DNA of 47,818 nt from Deltaproteobacteria bacterium (GTDB lineage Bacteria; SAR324; NAC60-12). This document shows positions 34,991-43,238 of the stretch, one piece after another. Within the stretch, counting starts at the first letter, position 1. The number at the start of each line of letters is the position of its first letter. The position numbers were made by a program, and so were the translations under genes. Under the pieces are notes generated by a model, which saw only the letters and a program-made list of their open reading frames with translations, did not search any database and was not told the origin of the DNA. The stretch spans positions 59,066 through 106,883 of the forward strand of contig NYUB01000030.1 of assembly GCA_002683785.1 (NCBI GenBank), given 5' to 3'.

Positions 34991-35887
34991 CTATTCTTTA
35001 TTCCTGTGTTTTTTCTTAAGGAAAGGATAAATCTGGGTGAAGTCCTTAAGGGGTTCAAGTTCTGAAAATTGTTCCCAGTATTCCTGGACAATTTTCCCAA
35101 CAGGGGACAGTGTTTGTGCTTTGAGTACCGATTCTCTAAAGAGACTGATGTCCTTTGACATCATGGTGTTGCTAAAACCAGCAGCATAGCGATTGGTGAC
35201 AACTTGTTTAGGGAATTTATCAAGTGTTGCGGAATTGACACCAGTGGAAACATTCAGTACTTCGAACATCTGCTGTGGGTCCAGTTCCTGACTCATTCCA
35301 AATGCATAAGCCTCGCTTGTTGCCAACATGGCTGTTCCGGAAAGGAAGTTATTCAAAAGCTTCATCGCCTGACCCTGGCCACATCTATTGCCTACATAAA
35401 AGATGTTGGCTGCCATGCTCTGAAGAATTTCATCCAGTTCACGGAATCTGGATTCAGATCCTGATCCCATGAAGGTCAGAGTCCCGGCCTGTGCTCCAGA
35501 TTGACCACCTGAAACCGGACAGTCGAGGTAAACGATTTTGGCTTTTTCTACAATAGGTTCGACATGTTTCACAGCATCAACACCGATGGTGGAAGTATCC
35601 ACCAGGGTATTGCAGGAGTGCTCCTCAATCAGGACCATTTCCTGAGCTGTTTGGATGACAGATTTTCCGTCGGGTAGACTCAAAAAAATTGTATCACAAG
35701 AACCAACAATTTCTTCCAGGGAATGGCAGCATACCGTGCCCTCAGGTGCTCGTTCATCAGTGCCTGCGATATCAAAAACACGTAGCATGCTAACTGCATT
35801 TGAGAGGTTTTTGGCCATCGGGGCGCCCATGCTGCCTAAGCCGATGAAACCGAAACGCTCCTCAGGTAGGGGGGATGGTAGACTCAT
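34991..35887 (-). CDS. 3-hydroxyisobutyrate dehydrogenase / tartronate semialdehyde reductase family
   Basis: This 298-aa beta-hydroxyacid dehydrogenase has the NAD(P) motif GFIGLGSMGAPMAKNL, the substrate segment LDCPVSGGQSGAQAGTLTFM and the catalytic Lys region GQAMKLLNNFLSGTAMLATSEA. The family reduces or oxidises small 3-hydroxyacids such as 3-hydroxyisobutyrate or tartronate semialdehyde; the exact substrate is not readable. Its start overlaps the stop of the carboxymuconolactone-decarboxylase-like gene by 4 nt (ATGA type), so both are in one operon downstream of the selenoprotein. Confidence 0.85.
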   Translation of the reverse strand: MSLPSPLPEERFGFIGLGSMGAPMAKNLSNAVSMLRVFDIAGTDERAPEGTVCCHSLEEIVGSCDTIFLSLPDGKSVIQTAQEMVLIEEHSCNTLVDTSTIGVDAVKHVEPIVEKAKIVYLDCPVSGGQSGAQAGTLTFMGSGSESRFRELDEILQSMAANIFYVGNRCGQGQAMKLLNNFLSGTAMLATSEAYAFGMSQELDPQQMFEVLNVSTGVNSATLDKFPKQVVTNRYAAGFSNTMMSKDISLFRESVLKAQTLSPVGKIVQEYWEQFSELEPLKDFTQIYPFLKKKHRNKE

Positions 35888-36264
35888 TCTCCGTTGACTT
35901 CATTCAAAACTTCTCGAGCCAGTCTGAAGCTTTCCACTCCAGCAGGAAAACCGCAGTAACCGGTAATTTGAAGCAATACGTCCTTCAGTTCCTTGATGCT
36001 GACTCCATTGTTCAGTGCTCCGCGAAAATGCAGTTTGAATTCATGGGAACGTCCCAGGGCAGCGAGCATGCCAAGATTCAGGATGCTTCTCTGTTTGCGG
36101 TCCAGCCCATTACCGCTCCAGATTTTCCCCCAGCAGTATTCGTTGAGCACTTCCTGAAGTTCTTGATTGAAGTCATCGGCCTGACTCAGCGAACGTTCAA
36201 CATATTCTGCACCTAGTACTTCTTTACGATTCGCAAGTCCTTGATCGTGGAGTTTTTGATCCAT
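35884..36264 (-). CDS. Carboxymuconolactone decarboxylase family protein
   Basis: This 126-aa helical protein matches the CMD/PcaC family: an N-terminal EYVERSLSQADDFNQELQEV, then GLDRKQRSILNLGMLAALGRSHEFKLH, NGVSIKELKDVLLQITGYCGFPAG and the closing helix ESFRLAREVL. It lacks the CxxC of AhpD-type peroxidases, so a decarboxylase or lyase on a lactone or related substrate is more likely than a peroxidase. It sits between the selenoprotein gene (75 nt upstream) and the reductase gene (4-nt overlap downstream), hinting at a shared catabolic route. Confidence 0.82.
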   Translation of the reverse strand: MDQKLHDQGLANRKEVLGAEYVERSLSQADDFNQELQEVLNEYCWGKIWSGNGLDRKQRSILNLGMLAALGRSHEFKLHFRGALNNGVSIKELKDVLLQITGYCGFPAGVESFRLAREVLNEVNGE

Positions 36265-36339
36265 CAGTTTCCTTCTATTACTTGGTTTAAGAAAATTGCA
36301 CTAGCAGTGCATTGAATTTCTGATTTAAGAGAAAATATT

Positions 36340-37221
36340 TTAATCGGTGTTCCTTTTTTCCTTCTGTTTTTTCCTTCTCTCTTCTCCTGCAAGAGCCAAC
36401 GCTTCGATGTTTCCATCATGTACGGCCATATAATTCTGTCTCCATTCGTTCGAGCCCCATCTGAAAGGGGACTGCAATGTGGTTCGAGGCTGAGTTGATG
36501 AGGATAACAATTCAAGTGCCATATCCAACAATTGTAATTGCATCTGAGGATTTCGAGGTTTGCCGCAGGGGTTTCCCAAGGGGAAATCGGTGAAGAGGAA
36601 TCGAGGGACTCCGCATTCTTCAACAATATCTTTTGCGGATCCCATGATTACGGTTGCGATTCCACCATTTTCGAGTGTTCGTGCAGCCAGGCTCACGACC
36701 TGATGGCAAACGGGTCAGACAGGCACCAGAAGAACAGCATCCACTGCGTCTTCCCGGCACCAGCTGAGGATTTGTTGAGCATCTTCAAGGGATCTCCGCT
36801 GGCTGTAATCGGTAGGGATTCCATAAAAACGTTGGGAAACAGCGCCGATTTTACCCTCCTGTTTTTTTTGCATCAAAGCCTGCAAAGGTAGATAACTCCC
36901 GAGGTCATCCATGTCTGTGGCCTGCTTATCCCAAGACACATCATCTGTATAGAGTTTTACCGGTATCGGGTCGGAAGGAGCTGCATACGGTCTCTTCGGT
37001 GGTGCTTCAGGTACCCCCTCGGGTTCATCTCCTTTAGGGAAAAAAGCTGTGGTGACGATGCCAATGGTGCAATCTGTGACTAACCGGTGCAACTGTGTGA
37101 AAGGTGAGTCTTCATGAAAGGCCCAGCCATAAGGGCTAGGATATCCCTGAGCTTCATAATATTCCCTGGACTTGTCAATGTAGCTGACAAAAGAACGATT
37201 GGATAAACGTTGATGTGCCAT
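36340..37221 (-). CDS. GrdB-like reductase selenoprotein (in-frame UGA read as selenocysteine)
   Basis: The track shows two ORFs in one frame, 36715-37221 and 36340-36696, separated by a single TGA. Read through, they give a 293-aa protein with Sec at residue 169 in the motif V-P-V-U-P-V-C-H-Q. The first half has SREYYEAQGYPSPYGWAF and LGSYLPLQALMQKKQEGKIG. The second has GGIATVIMGSAKDIVEECG and PRFLFTDFPLGNPCGKP. This matches the glycine/sarcosine/betaine reductase selenoprotein B-like family, in which I recall Cys at this site (CPVCHQ). A SECIS-like hairpin follows the UGA. It is a predicted redox enzyme; its substrate is unknown. It heads the operon with the CMD-like and reductase genes. 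No strong ribosome-binding site precedes the ATG. Confidence 0.85.
36686..36707 (-). promoter_or_regulatory. Bacterial SECIS-like hairpin in the selenoprotein mRNA
   Basis: On the minus strand, 7 nt after the UGA, GCC-(ATC)-AGG pairs with CCT-GGC, leaving the loop TCGTGAG. The three-base bulge in the stem and the GT within the loop resemble the E. coli fdhF element recognised by SelB. The distance from the UGA to the upper stem (13 nt) is close to that in known bacterial elements. Confidence 0.6.
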
Positions 37222-37481
37222 TTAAAAAAATAACTTTGACTGGATGTGTTGATGGTTCATGAGCTTCATCGAAGATATATTTTTTCAAAAACCGTATTGG
37301 AGCAGAATCAAGGATTGAATGTAAAGTGAACTTTATTTTGAAATTTAGAGGAAAATATAAATTGCAGAGGTTCCTATGATGCATTCAAGCTATAGAAAAT
37401 TCCTTCTGGCACATATTATTGCATGGAGAACGATAACATCCTGTACAATTATATAGGGTCGTTGTGCCTGAAAACCAGAAA

Positions 37482-37817
37482 ATGAAAATGAGAAAGAAAT
37501 TCACGATCATTCTATTTTTGACAAGCCTTGTGCTATATCCCGCAAAAGGTGAAGAAATTAAGGAATATCATCCTGAATTACCTGACTGGCTCCAAGAACG
37601 ACCGCGATCTACAAGGTCTGAAGACAACAATGCTTTTCATCCACGTAGACCTTTTAAATGGTGGAATGCTGAAGAAATACGTGATACTCAGAAAATGCTT
37701 TTCGGTATCATTTATGATGAAAAGACTCAGCGCAGGTCGATGGAAGTATCCAAGGGACGTTGGGAACAAGGCGCCCAAACTGCAAAGAACTGTTCCATTC
37801 ATCGTTGTGGAAACTGA
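37482..37817 (+). CDS. Small secreted protein with C-terminal NCSIxxC motif, copy 1
   Basis: From ATG 37482 the product is 111 aa with a signal peptide (MRKKFTIILFLTSLVLYPAKG, cleavage near AKG-EE). The mature part has LPDWLQERPRSTRSED, NNAFHPRRPFKWW and the C-terminal AKNCSIHRCGN, with a Cys pair likely to form a disulfide. A GTG at 37464 is an alternative start. No family is recognised. The next gene is a tandem paralogue starting within its stop codon (TGATG). A 242-nt upstream region shared with the divergent selenoprotein gene holds the promoter but shows no clear hexamers. Confidence 0.65.
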   Translation: MKMRKKFTIILFLTSLVLYPAKGEEIKEYHPELPDWLQERPRSTRSEDNNAFHPRRPFKWWNAEEIRDTQKMLFGIIYDEKTQRRSMEVSKGRWEQGAQTAKNCSIHRCGN

Positions 37818-38155
37818 TGAAAAAAAATCTATGGCCTCTGTTGTTCTCATTGTTCATGATGCCTTTTACCGTTTGGTCTGAATCTCCTTGGGAGGTGGAT
37901 CCTAAAAAGTACCGTCCATCCCTTCCGCCTTGGCTTCTTCCCAGGAATAAAATTCAACTCTCCAAGGAGTCCAATGCTTTTTATCCGGAAATCTATCTCA
38001 ACTGGAAAGAGCGGCTTGTTCGGAGTGACCAGCAGAAGATCCTAAAAATGATCAGCCAAGAGAGTCAGACTGGTATGCGTCAGCATACTCGACTCAAGTA
38101 TGATCACCAATCCAAGATCGCAAAAAATTGTTCCATTGCCAAGTGCAGTCAGTGA
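37817..38155 (+). CDS. Small secreted protein with C-terminal NCSIxxC motif, copy 2
   Basis: From ATG 37817 the product is 112 aa with a signal peptide (MKKNLWPLLFSLFMMPFTVWS). The mature part aligns with copy 1: PSLPPWLLPRN, SKESNAFYPEI, a Trp, RSDQQKILKMI, ES-QTG-R, and the ending KIAKNCSIAKCSQ. The track start at 37760 lies inside copy 1 and is rejected. The ATG overlaps the stop of copy 1 by one base, so translation is coupled. No family is recognised; the shared end suggests a binding or disulfide motif under selection. Confidence 0.65.
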   Translation: MKKNLWPLLFSLFMMPFTVWSESPWEVDPKKYRPSLPPWLLPRNKIQLSKESNAFYPEIYLNWKERLVRSDQQKILKMISQESQTGMRQHTRLKYDHQSKIAKNCSIAKCSQ

Positions 38156-38197
38156 CTTGGGATCGTTTTTTGTGTAAGTCCTTCAGCGCTAAAGGAA

Positions 38198-38217
38198 CCC
38201 AATCTGCATGGATTGGG
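38198..38217 (+). terminator. Hairpin between the secreted pair and the outer-membrane-like gene
   Basis: CCCAATC-TGCATG-GATTGGG forms a 7-bp stem 43 nt after copy 2. The tracked start of the next gene (38208) falls in its loop. No T-run follows directly, so it may be a weak terminator or a leader hairpin. Confidence 0.35.
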
Positions 38218-38246
38218 GGTCGGTCTCTTTCGATTCAATTTATGAT

Positions 38247-39341
38247 ATGAGTTCTGTTCCTTTTACATTTATTTCTTGGATCACCCTAGGGCTTCAGCGT
38301 CTTTCAAAAACTGAGTTTAAAAACCTTAGTTCAGGATGGATCCAATTATCCATCAAAACCGTTATTGTGTTTTTGTTTTTGACTACAACGTTGATGGCGC
38401 AGAATGCGGTTCCCAATATGGATAATGATGTAAACAGTAATCCTGCTTTACTCGGCTTGAGCGACCGGGTTTCAGTCAATCTTGTGGGCACCTCTTATGT
38501 AGATGAAGAGAGCTATTTTGGCACCAAGGTTTATGAAACGAGCATGACCGCGTCCCAGGCCAGCATTGGACTCAGAAGTCGCTTACTCAACACCGAATTG
38601 GGTTCATCATCGTCCAAAGTTCAGATGATTGAGGTGTCAAGCGGACGCAAGGTGACGGAAACTGAAAGTAGGGCGCCATTGTTTCAGGGATCGTTGACGA
38701 TCAGTTCTAATTTTTCTTTGGGTGCGGGCTTGATCAGAAACAGTAGAGACTACCGGAATTATGATAATTCAAGCCTCAATGGAATCCGGACGGTCGATCG
38801 ATATAATGCAGGAACCGTTTTGAACCTGGGCCCCCTTTTTTTCGGTTACCAACAGTTCATCAGCCACTATGGGGAGTCCCCTGCTAGGGTGGCTTTCAGC
38901 CGGCGGGGTACGATTGCTTCCATTGGTGTAGTCGCTGGCAGTTTGTGGGGAGATATGGGGTCGATCGAATATGCACGAACCACTCAGGATGCTGTCAAGA
39001 AAGAGTCGGATGGAGAACGTGCCGGGATCGATGTAGGAGAAATCAGCGGTTATTCTTTCAGTTTTTCGGCCGTTGTCAATAATATCATGTTAGGACTCTA
39101 CAGAGGGGAGCAAACGGCCAAACAATCCCCTTTGTTTGTCGAAATATTGGATGATTATCGTTATTCCGTAACCGTTTACAAACTCGGCTATCGTCCTCGA
39201 ATGGGTTTTTCTATTTTTGTGGCGTCGATAAGTGATAAATCAAGAATGACCTTCGAAGGACTATATCAATCCTACTTCGGAAGCGAATATTTTACTGCTA
39301 AAGGATCCGGTACCACGGTCGGGATGGGATATACATTTTGA
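38247..39341 (+). CDS. Outer-membrane-like beta-barrel protein of unknown function
   Basis: The start is placed at ATG 38247, after the hairpin, giving 364 aa; a start nearer to the signal sequence is possible. An export signal, TVIVFLFLTTTLMAQNA, is followed by MDNDVNSNPALLGL, a pattern (N-P-A-L near the mature N terminus) common in barrel proteins. The rest is a succession of amphipathic strands with Tyr/Phe at edges (RYNAGTVLNLGPLFFGYQQF, YSFSFSAVVNNIMLGLYRG), ending GMGYTF with a terminal Phe. A FadL-like or porin-like transporter is possible, but no family is assigned. Confidence 0.65.
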   Translation: MSSVPFTFISWITLGLQRLSKTEFKNLSSGWIQLSIKTVIVFLFLTTTLMAQNAVPNMDNDVNSNPALLGLSDRVSVNLVGTSYVDEESYFGTKVYETSMTASQASIGLRSRLLNTELGSSSSKVQMIEVSSGRKVTETESRAPLFQGSLTISSNFSLGAGLIRNSRDYRNYDNSSLNGIRTVDRYNAGTVLNLGPLFFGYQQFISHYGESPARVAFSRRGTIASIGVVAGSLWGDMGSIEYARTTQDAVKKESDGERAGIDVGEISGYSFSFSAVVNNIMLGLYRGEQTAKQSPLFVEILDDYRYSVTVYKLGYRPRMGFSIFVASISDKSRMTFEGLYQSYFGSEYFTAKGSGTTVGMGYTF

Positions 39342-39443
39342 ACAAGCTTCTACCGTAAAATAGCATCTCCTAGCGTGCTCAGTTTTATGAAATTCAAGGC
39401 TCCTTTCTCAGACTCATTCTTATTTTGTGTAAAGTACTTCAGA

Positions 39444-39770
39444 TCAAGGCATGCTGTGGGGATAGAAATCAACATTCTGCATCAATTGATTTTCCTGCCT
39501 GATCAAGTATCCTGCTTCTCGGCTTGACTTAAGGTAGTTCTGCCATTCCGGATCCGCTTTCATATTATTTCTTCGTTCTTCCCGGTCTGCTGCATTTTTA
39601 TAAACCCAAATATGGATGTAACGGTTTGGGTTGCCGGTTTCTCCAATCAGATAGGCGAGTGGGGTGCCCAAAGCTCGAGATTGAGGTGCTTTGCCGTATT
39701 TTTCATAAATTTCCAGGTGCATCATGAGCGTTCCAGGGAGACATTCATAGGTTCTGACATCGTATAGCAT
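39444..39770 (-). CDS. NIPSNAP-family protein
   Basis: The start is set at MLYDVRTYECLPG, which is preceded by GAGGAAG, giving 108 aa rather than the tracked 119. The ferredoxin-like dimeric alpha/beta barrel pattern is clear: YDVRTYECLPGTLMMHLEIY, AYLIGETGNPNRYIHIWVYK, ADREERRNNMKADPEWQNYL. NIPSNAP proteins are often found beside catabolic enzymes for xenobiotics or amino acids, but their biochemical role is unclear. It converges with the outer-membrane-like gene and is divergent from sfsA. Confidence 0.85.
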   Translation of the reverse strand: MLYDVRTYECLPGTLMMHLEIYEKYGKAPQSRALGTPLAYLIGETGNPNRYIHIWVYKNAADREERRNNMKADPEWQNYLKSSREAGYLIRQENQLMQNVDFYPHSMP

Positions 39771-39872
39771 AACTCTTCCTCTTTTTGTGTCGTAGATTAA
39801 CAATCATCATTGGCCCGCTTTGGTGTTCAAGTCGAGATCAAAAAATTTTCATCATAACAACACCAGTCACAC

Positions 39873-40586
39873 ATGAAACTACCTCCGCTTGAAGAAGGAC
39901 GGTTGATCCAGCGTTACAAACGTTTTCTAGCCGATGTGGAGTTTCCTTCAGGCGTCGAGACCGTCCATTGTCCGAACCCAGGAGCCATGACCGGATTGAA
40001 AGATCCTGGATTACGGGTCTGGTGTTCTGTTTCCGAAAATCCTAAGCGCAAACTGAAAAAGACTCTGGAGTTGTTGGAAGTGGAAGGAGGTCTGGTTGGG
40101 ATCCATACCGGCCGTCCAAATACGATAGTTCATGAGGCCCTGGAAAAGGGGACCATCGCAGAATTATCAGGTTGGTCACAAATTCGAAGGGAATTCAATT
40201 GGCGCCCGGGAACCCGGTTTGATTTTTGCCTGAACAGGGATACTGAAACCATGGGGATGCTTCTTGAGGTGAAAAACGTGCACCTCCTCCGACCAGATGG
40301 CCCCAATCCCGGTGCTGCAGAATTTCCGGATTCTGTCACCGCCCGTGGAACAAAGCACCTGCGCCACATTGCAGAATCCATTGAGGAGGGTTGGCAGGCA
40401 GGCATGCTCTTTGTGGTACAACGTACGGACGTGGATCGGTTCACGACAGCGGCAGACATTGATTCAGTTTATGCTCAGGAATTGCTTCGTGTGAGGAAAT
40501 TAGGGGTTCAGATCCATGCATGGGTTTGTCGTCTCAGTCTTGATGAAATAAAACTCGAACGCCCCCTTCCAATCGATCTGGATTGA
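39873..40586 (+). CDS. sfsA: SfsA-family DNA/RNA nuclease-like protein
   Basis: This 237-aa protein matches SfsA: RLIQRYKRFLADVEF at the start, VHCPNPGAMTGL, IHTGRPNTIVHEAL and the PD-(D/E)XK-like core FDFCL-x8-MLLEVKNVHLL, then FPDSVTARGTKHLRHI and MLFVVQRTD. SfsA was first described as a sugar-fermentation stimulation factor; the fold is a nucleic-acid-binding OB domain joined to a nuclease-like domain. It stands alone on the plus strand. Confidence 0.93.
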   Translation: MKLPPLEEGRLIQRYKRFLADVEFPSGVETVHCPNPGAMTGLKDPGLRVWCSVSENPKRKLKKTLELLEVEGGLVGIHTGRPNTIVHEALEKGTIAELSGWSQIRREFNWRPGTRFDFCLNRDTETMGMLLEVKNVHLLRPDGPNPGAAEFPDSVTARGTKHLRHIAESIEEGWQAGMLFVVQRTDVDRFTTAADIDSVYAQELLRVRKLGVQIHAWVCRLSLDEIKLERPLPIDLD

Positions 40587-40675
40587 CCCTCAAATCGATC
40601 TGCTTATCAGGATTCCTTCTTGCCTCTTTGGATTAAATCCCTAGAAGATGGGCCCTCTTCAAAATTAAATGAATT

Positions 40676-40698
40676 CTGGAAATGCTAAATGTTTCCAG
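40676..40698. repeat. Inverted repeat upstream of the enoyl-CoA hydratase gene
   Basis: CTGGAAA-TGCTAAATG-TTTCCAG has 7-bp arms and a 9-nt centre, about 100 nt before the hydratase start in a 214-nt gap. It could be an operator or an mRNA hairpin; nothing else in the gap is clear. Confidence 0.35.
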
Positions 40699-40800
40699 GA
40701 GGTGTCTGGTTTAAAAAACTATCGATTGACAACTAAAATTTATAAAAAAATTCATTTAAAATCACGAAACTTAAAAGACTAGATTAATGAAAAGTGAATC

Positions 40801-41592
40801 ATGAAATATGAAACCATCAAATTTGAAATTCTTGAACATGTTGCATGCATCACCCTCAACCGTGAGGAAGCGGCCAATGCTCTGAATCTAAAAATGGCCG
40901 AAGAACTGATGGAAGCCGCAATCAGATGTGATACGGATGAACAAATCCGTGCGGTTTTGATTACGGCCCGTGGAAAGATGTTCTGTGCTGGAGGGGACCT
41001 CAAAGTATTCTCTGAAGCAGAAAGTGAGGTTGGCAAGCTGGCGAAGCAGATCACCACATCACTTCATGCTGCCATCTCACGTTTTGCCAGAATGGCTCCC
41101 CCTCTGGTTGTTGCAGCCAACGGAACTGCTGCTGGTGGTGGACTGTCTTTGGTACTCGTTGCAGATATGGTCCTGGCAGCTCGTTCTGCAAAATTCACCT
41201 TGGCCTATACCCGTGCTGGACTGGTTCCAGATGGAAGTTCGACCTATTTCCTGCCGCGGCTGATTGGATTACGTAGAACCCGCGAACTGATTTTTAGCAA
41301 TCGGGTTTTGACTGCAGAAGAGGCCCTCGACTGGCAGTTGATCAACCGTGTTCTTGATGATGATCAATTGCAGGATGAGGCAGAACGACTGGCAAAAACT
41401 CTCTCGGAAGGACCTTTGCAAACCCACGGAATGATCAAACAACTGCTTTCCGATACCTTCAGCAGTGAGTTGGAAAGTCAGATGGAAGCAGAATCAAGAG
41501 GGCTTGCTACGGCACTTTCAGGAGACGAAGGTCAGGAAGGCATCCGCGCTTTCCTCGAAAAACGGAAACCTCGTTTTCCCGGGAGTGAATAA
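40801..41592 (+). CDS. Enoyl-CoA hydratase/isomerase family protein
   Basis: This 263-aa crotonase-fold protein has the oxyanion-hole segments ARGKMFCAGGDLKVF and VAANGTAAGGGLSLVLVADM, then AKFTLAYTRAGLVPDGSSTYFLPRLIG. The second catalytic position corresponds to Asp in VPDGSS rather than the Glu of typical hydratases, which favours an isomerase (PaaG-like) reaction; this is inference from one residue. It would act on acyl-CoA in beta-oxidation or aromatic degradation. It converges with the DUF429 gene. Confidence 0.88.
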   Translation: MKYETIKFEILEHVACITLNREEAANALNLKMAEELMEAAIRCDTDEQIRAVLITARGKMFCAGGDLKVFSEAESEVGKLAKQITTSLHAAISRFARMAPPLVVAANGTAAGGGLSLVLVADMVLAARSAKFTLAYTRAGLVPDGSSTYFLPRLIGLRRTRELIFSNRVLTAEEALDWQLINRVLDDDQLQDEAERLAKTLSEGPLQTHGMIKQLLSDTFSSELESQMEAESRGLATALSGDEGQEGIRAFLEKRKPRFPGSE

Positions 41593-41617
41593 GTTCCCTC
41601 CCTTTTATTTTTCATAC

Positions 41618-42334
41618 TTATGACTTAAAGCCGGGATAGCAGATCTGCATCGGCAGACCCGTTTCATCGGATTTAGGAAGATCAGGGAGGAATTTGAGGG
41701 AGGAATAACGTTCTGTTGCAGCTATACACAGAACCAGTGCATCGAGCAGGTCATCGGCCGCAGCGAATTTGGAAGAAAAATCTTTATGTTCTTGATCGAA
41801 CCATGGATCGATTTTTTTGAAGAATTTCCGGAGGATGGTTTTTCTTTCCAAACGTCCCTCAAGACTTTTCTTGGATTGCTTTAAAAAATCTCCTTTGTTG
41901 AAAGCCTGAAAAGCAAGTTCGGGGTGTGCTTCCTTCCACAGAGGAATCAATCCTTCATGATTTTGGAAGAGCAGATCTGCTTCCTGAATTTTGGGACAGA
42001 TGTTCCAAGTCTGGATTGATAGTTTCTTACCTAGCAATGTTTCGTTGATTTGGCAGGCTTCACGATAATCTTTGGTGAAGAGAGCCTCACGGCAGGGAGG
42101 TGAGAAAACACTCGAACGTCTTGGGCCGAGTTTCTGTCGGGCGAGACGGTCACAAAGACGAGGTTCTGTTTTTGGAAGTCCAATCGGAATATCGATTAAA
42201 ACCTGATGCTTTTCCGGAAGTTCCTCGAGAAGTTTCTCAAGGCTGGAATGGATTTCACAGGAGAAACTGGAGTCATACTCTGAAGACACCGCCAACCAAC
42301 CTGCCCTGCAACCGTCAATGCCTAGATAGATCAC
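41618..42334 (-). CDS. DUF429 family protein
   Basis: This 238-aa protein has the family's opening YLGIDGCRAGWLAV, an RNase H-like first strand with an acidic residue, followed by LIDIPIGLPKTEPRLCDRLAR, RRSSVFSPPCREAL and the late acidic DDLLDALVLCIAATER. Those conserved Asp/Glu positions suggest a nuclease-like active site, but no activity is established. It is the last gene of the tex-DUF2237-acetyltransferase cluster, 16 nt after the acetyltransferase. Confidence 0.82.
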   Translation of the reverse strand: MIYLGIDGCRAGWLAVSSEYDSSFSCEIHSSLEKLLEELPEKHQVLIDIPIGLPKTEPRLCDRLARQKLGPRRSSVFSPPCREALFTKDYREACQINETLLGKKLSIQTWNICPKIQEADLLFQNHEGLIPLWKEAHPELAFQAFNKGDFLKQSKKSLEGRLERKTILRKFFKKIDPWFDQEHKDFSSKFAAADDLLDALVLCIAATERYSSLKFLPDLPKSDETGLPMQICYPGFKS

Positions 42335-42350
42335 TGAGTTTACCTAAAAA

Positions 42351-42785
42351 TCACACATCATCAGGGATCAGACGTTTGCCCATGTTGATAACTTCATCCT
42401 TCAGAAAACCCTGATTTGTATAAAAATCGATGACTTCCTGATTGGAGGCCCGGATCTGAAGGTTGATTTTCGGGCATTCAAAATTCGATAGATACGCTTC
42501 GGCGGTTTCCATCATTTTCCGACCCAAACCCTGCTGGCGGAATTGCGGATCCACGGCGAGATAATTGATCCATCCTCGATGACCTTCGTAACCTGCCATT
42601 ACTGATGCAACAAGCTTCTGTTCTAACCATCCTAGCAGAAGTCCATCAGGATCCCGGGATACTTTGCGCTGGATGTCTTTGGAAGGATCGTTCCAGTGAA
42701 CCACCAATCCACAGGTCTTCCAGAGATTAACAAGCTGTTCATGATCCTCTTCCTGATAAATACGGATTTGGAAAATTTCAGACAT
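42351..42785 (-). CDS. GNAT acetyltransferase, YpeA-like
   Basis: This 144-aa GNAT protein closely follows E. coli YpeA: IRIYQEEDHEQLVNLWKTCGL at the start, WNDPSKDIQRK, GYEGHRGWINYLAVDPQFRQQGLGRKMM (acetyl-CoA-binding R/Q-x-x-G-x-G/A), KINLQIRASNQEVIDFYTNQGF and the closing LIPDD. The substrate is unknown. It is in a minus-strand operon with tex and DUF2237 upstream and DUF429 downstream. Confidence 0.88.
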   Translation of the reverse strand: MSEIFQIRIYQEEDHEQLVNLWKTCGLVVHWNDPSKDIQRKVSRDPDGLLLGWLEQKLVASVMAGYEGHRGWINYLAVDPQFRQQGLGRKMMETAEAYLSNFECPKINLQIRASNQEVIDFYTNQGFLKDEVINMGKRLIPDDV

Positions 42786-42854
42786 TGTGATGAAAAAAAT
42801 GGATCAAGAATAAAGAATCACACCAGAAAAAAAGAAACAGGAAACAAAGGTGTT

Positions 42855-43226
42855 TCAGTTGACGTCAACGGCGTGTTTCTGAAGATTTCCTAACTCGATA
42901 ATTTTGAGTGTTACCTGGTGGGTGGATTCAAGGAAGACATCAGGCGCCATCCCTGATTCGAAGGCTTCTTGCCAACGTGCTGCACAAAGGCACCATCGAT
43001 CTCCAGGCTTAAGCCCATCGAAACCGAATTCTGGTCTGGAAGTACTCAAGTCGTTGCCTCTGGATTTGGAAAATTCGAGAAAATCTGAAGTCATACGTGC
43101 ACAAACGGTGTGTAATCCATGGTCTTCAGTCCCCGTGTCACAACAACCGTTGCGGTAAAACCCCGTTATGGGGTCAAGTCCACATTCTTTGAGCGTTTCG
43201 CTAAGTACATTCAGTGATTCGTCCAT
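42855..43226 (-). CDS. DUF2237 family protein
   Basis: This 123-aa protein matches DUF2237: NVLSETLKECGLDPITGFYRNGCC, GLHTVCARMTSDFLEFSKSRGNDL, the GLKPGDRWCLCAARWQEAFESG block and LESTHQVTL at the end. The conserved Cys residues (GCC, TVC, WCLC) could bind metal or be redox-active. No function is established. It starts 12 nt after the tex stop and is therefore co-transcribed. Confidence 0.88.
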   Translation of the reverse strand: MDESLNVLSETLKECGLDPITGFYRNGCCDTGTEDHGLHTVCARMTSDFLEFSKSRGNDLSTSRPEFGFDGLKPGDRWCLCAARWQEAFESGMAPDVFLESTHQVTLKIIELGNLQKHAVDVN

Positions 43227-43238
43227 GACAAAGAAGAC

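Noticed and set aside
36264-36626. Alternate-frame 120-aa ORF within the selenoprotein region
   Set aside because: It is a shadow of the selenoprotein's second half, Trp- and Cys-rich and without family resemblance.
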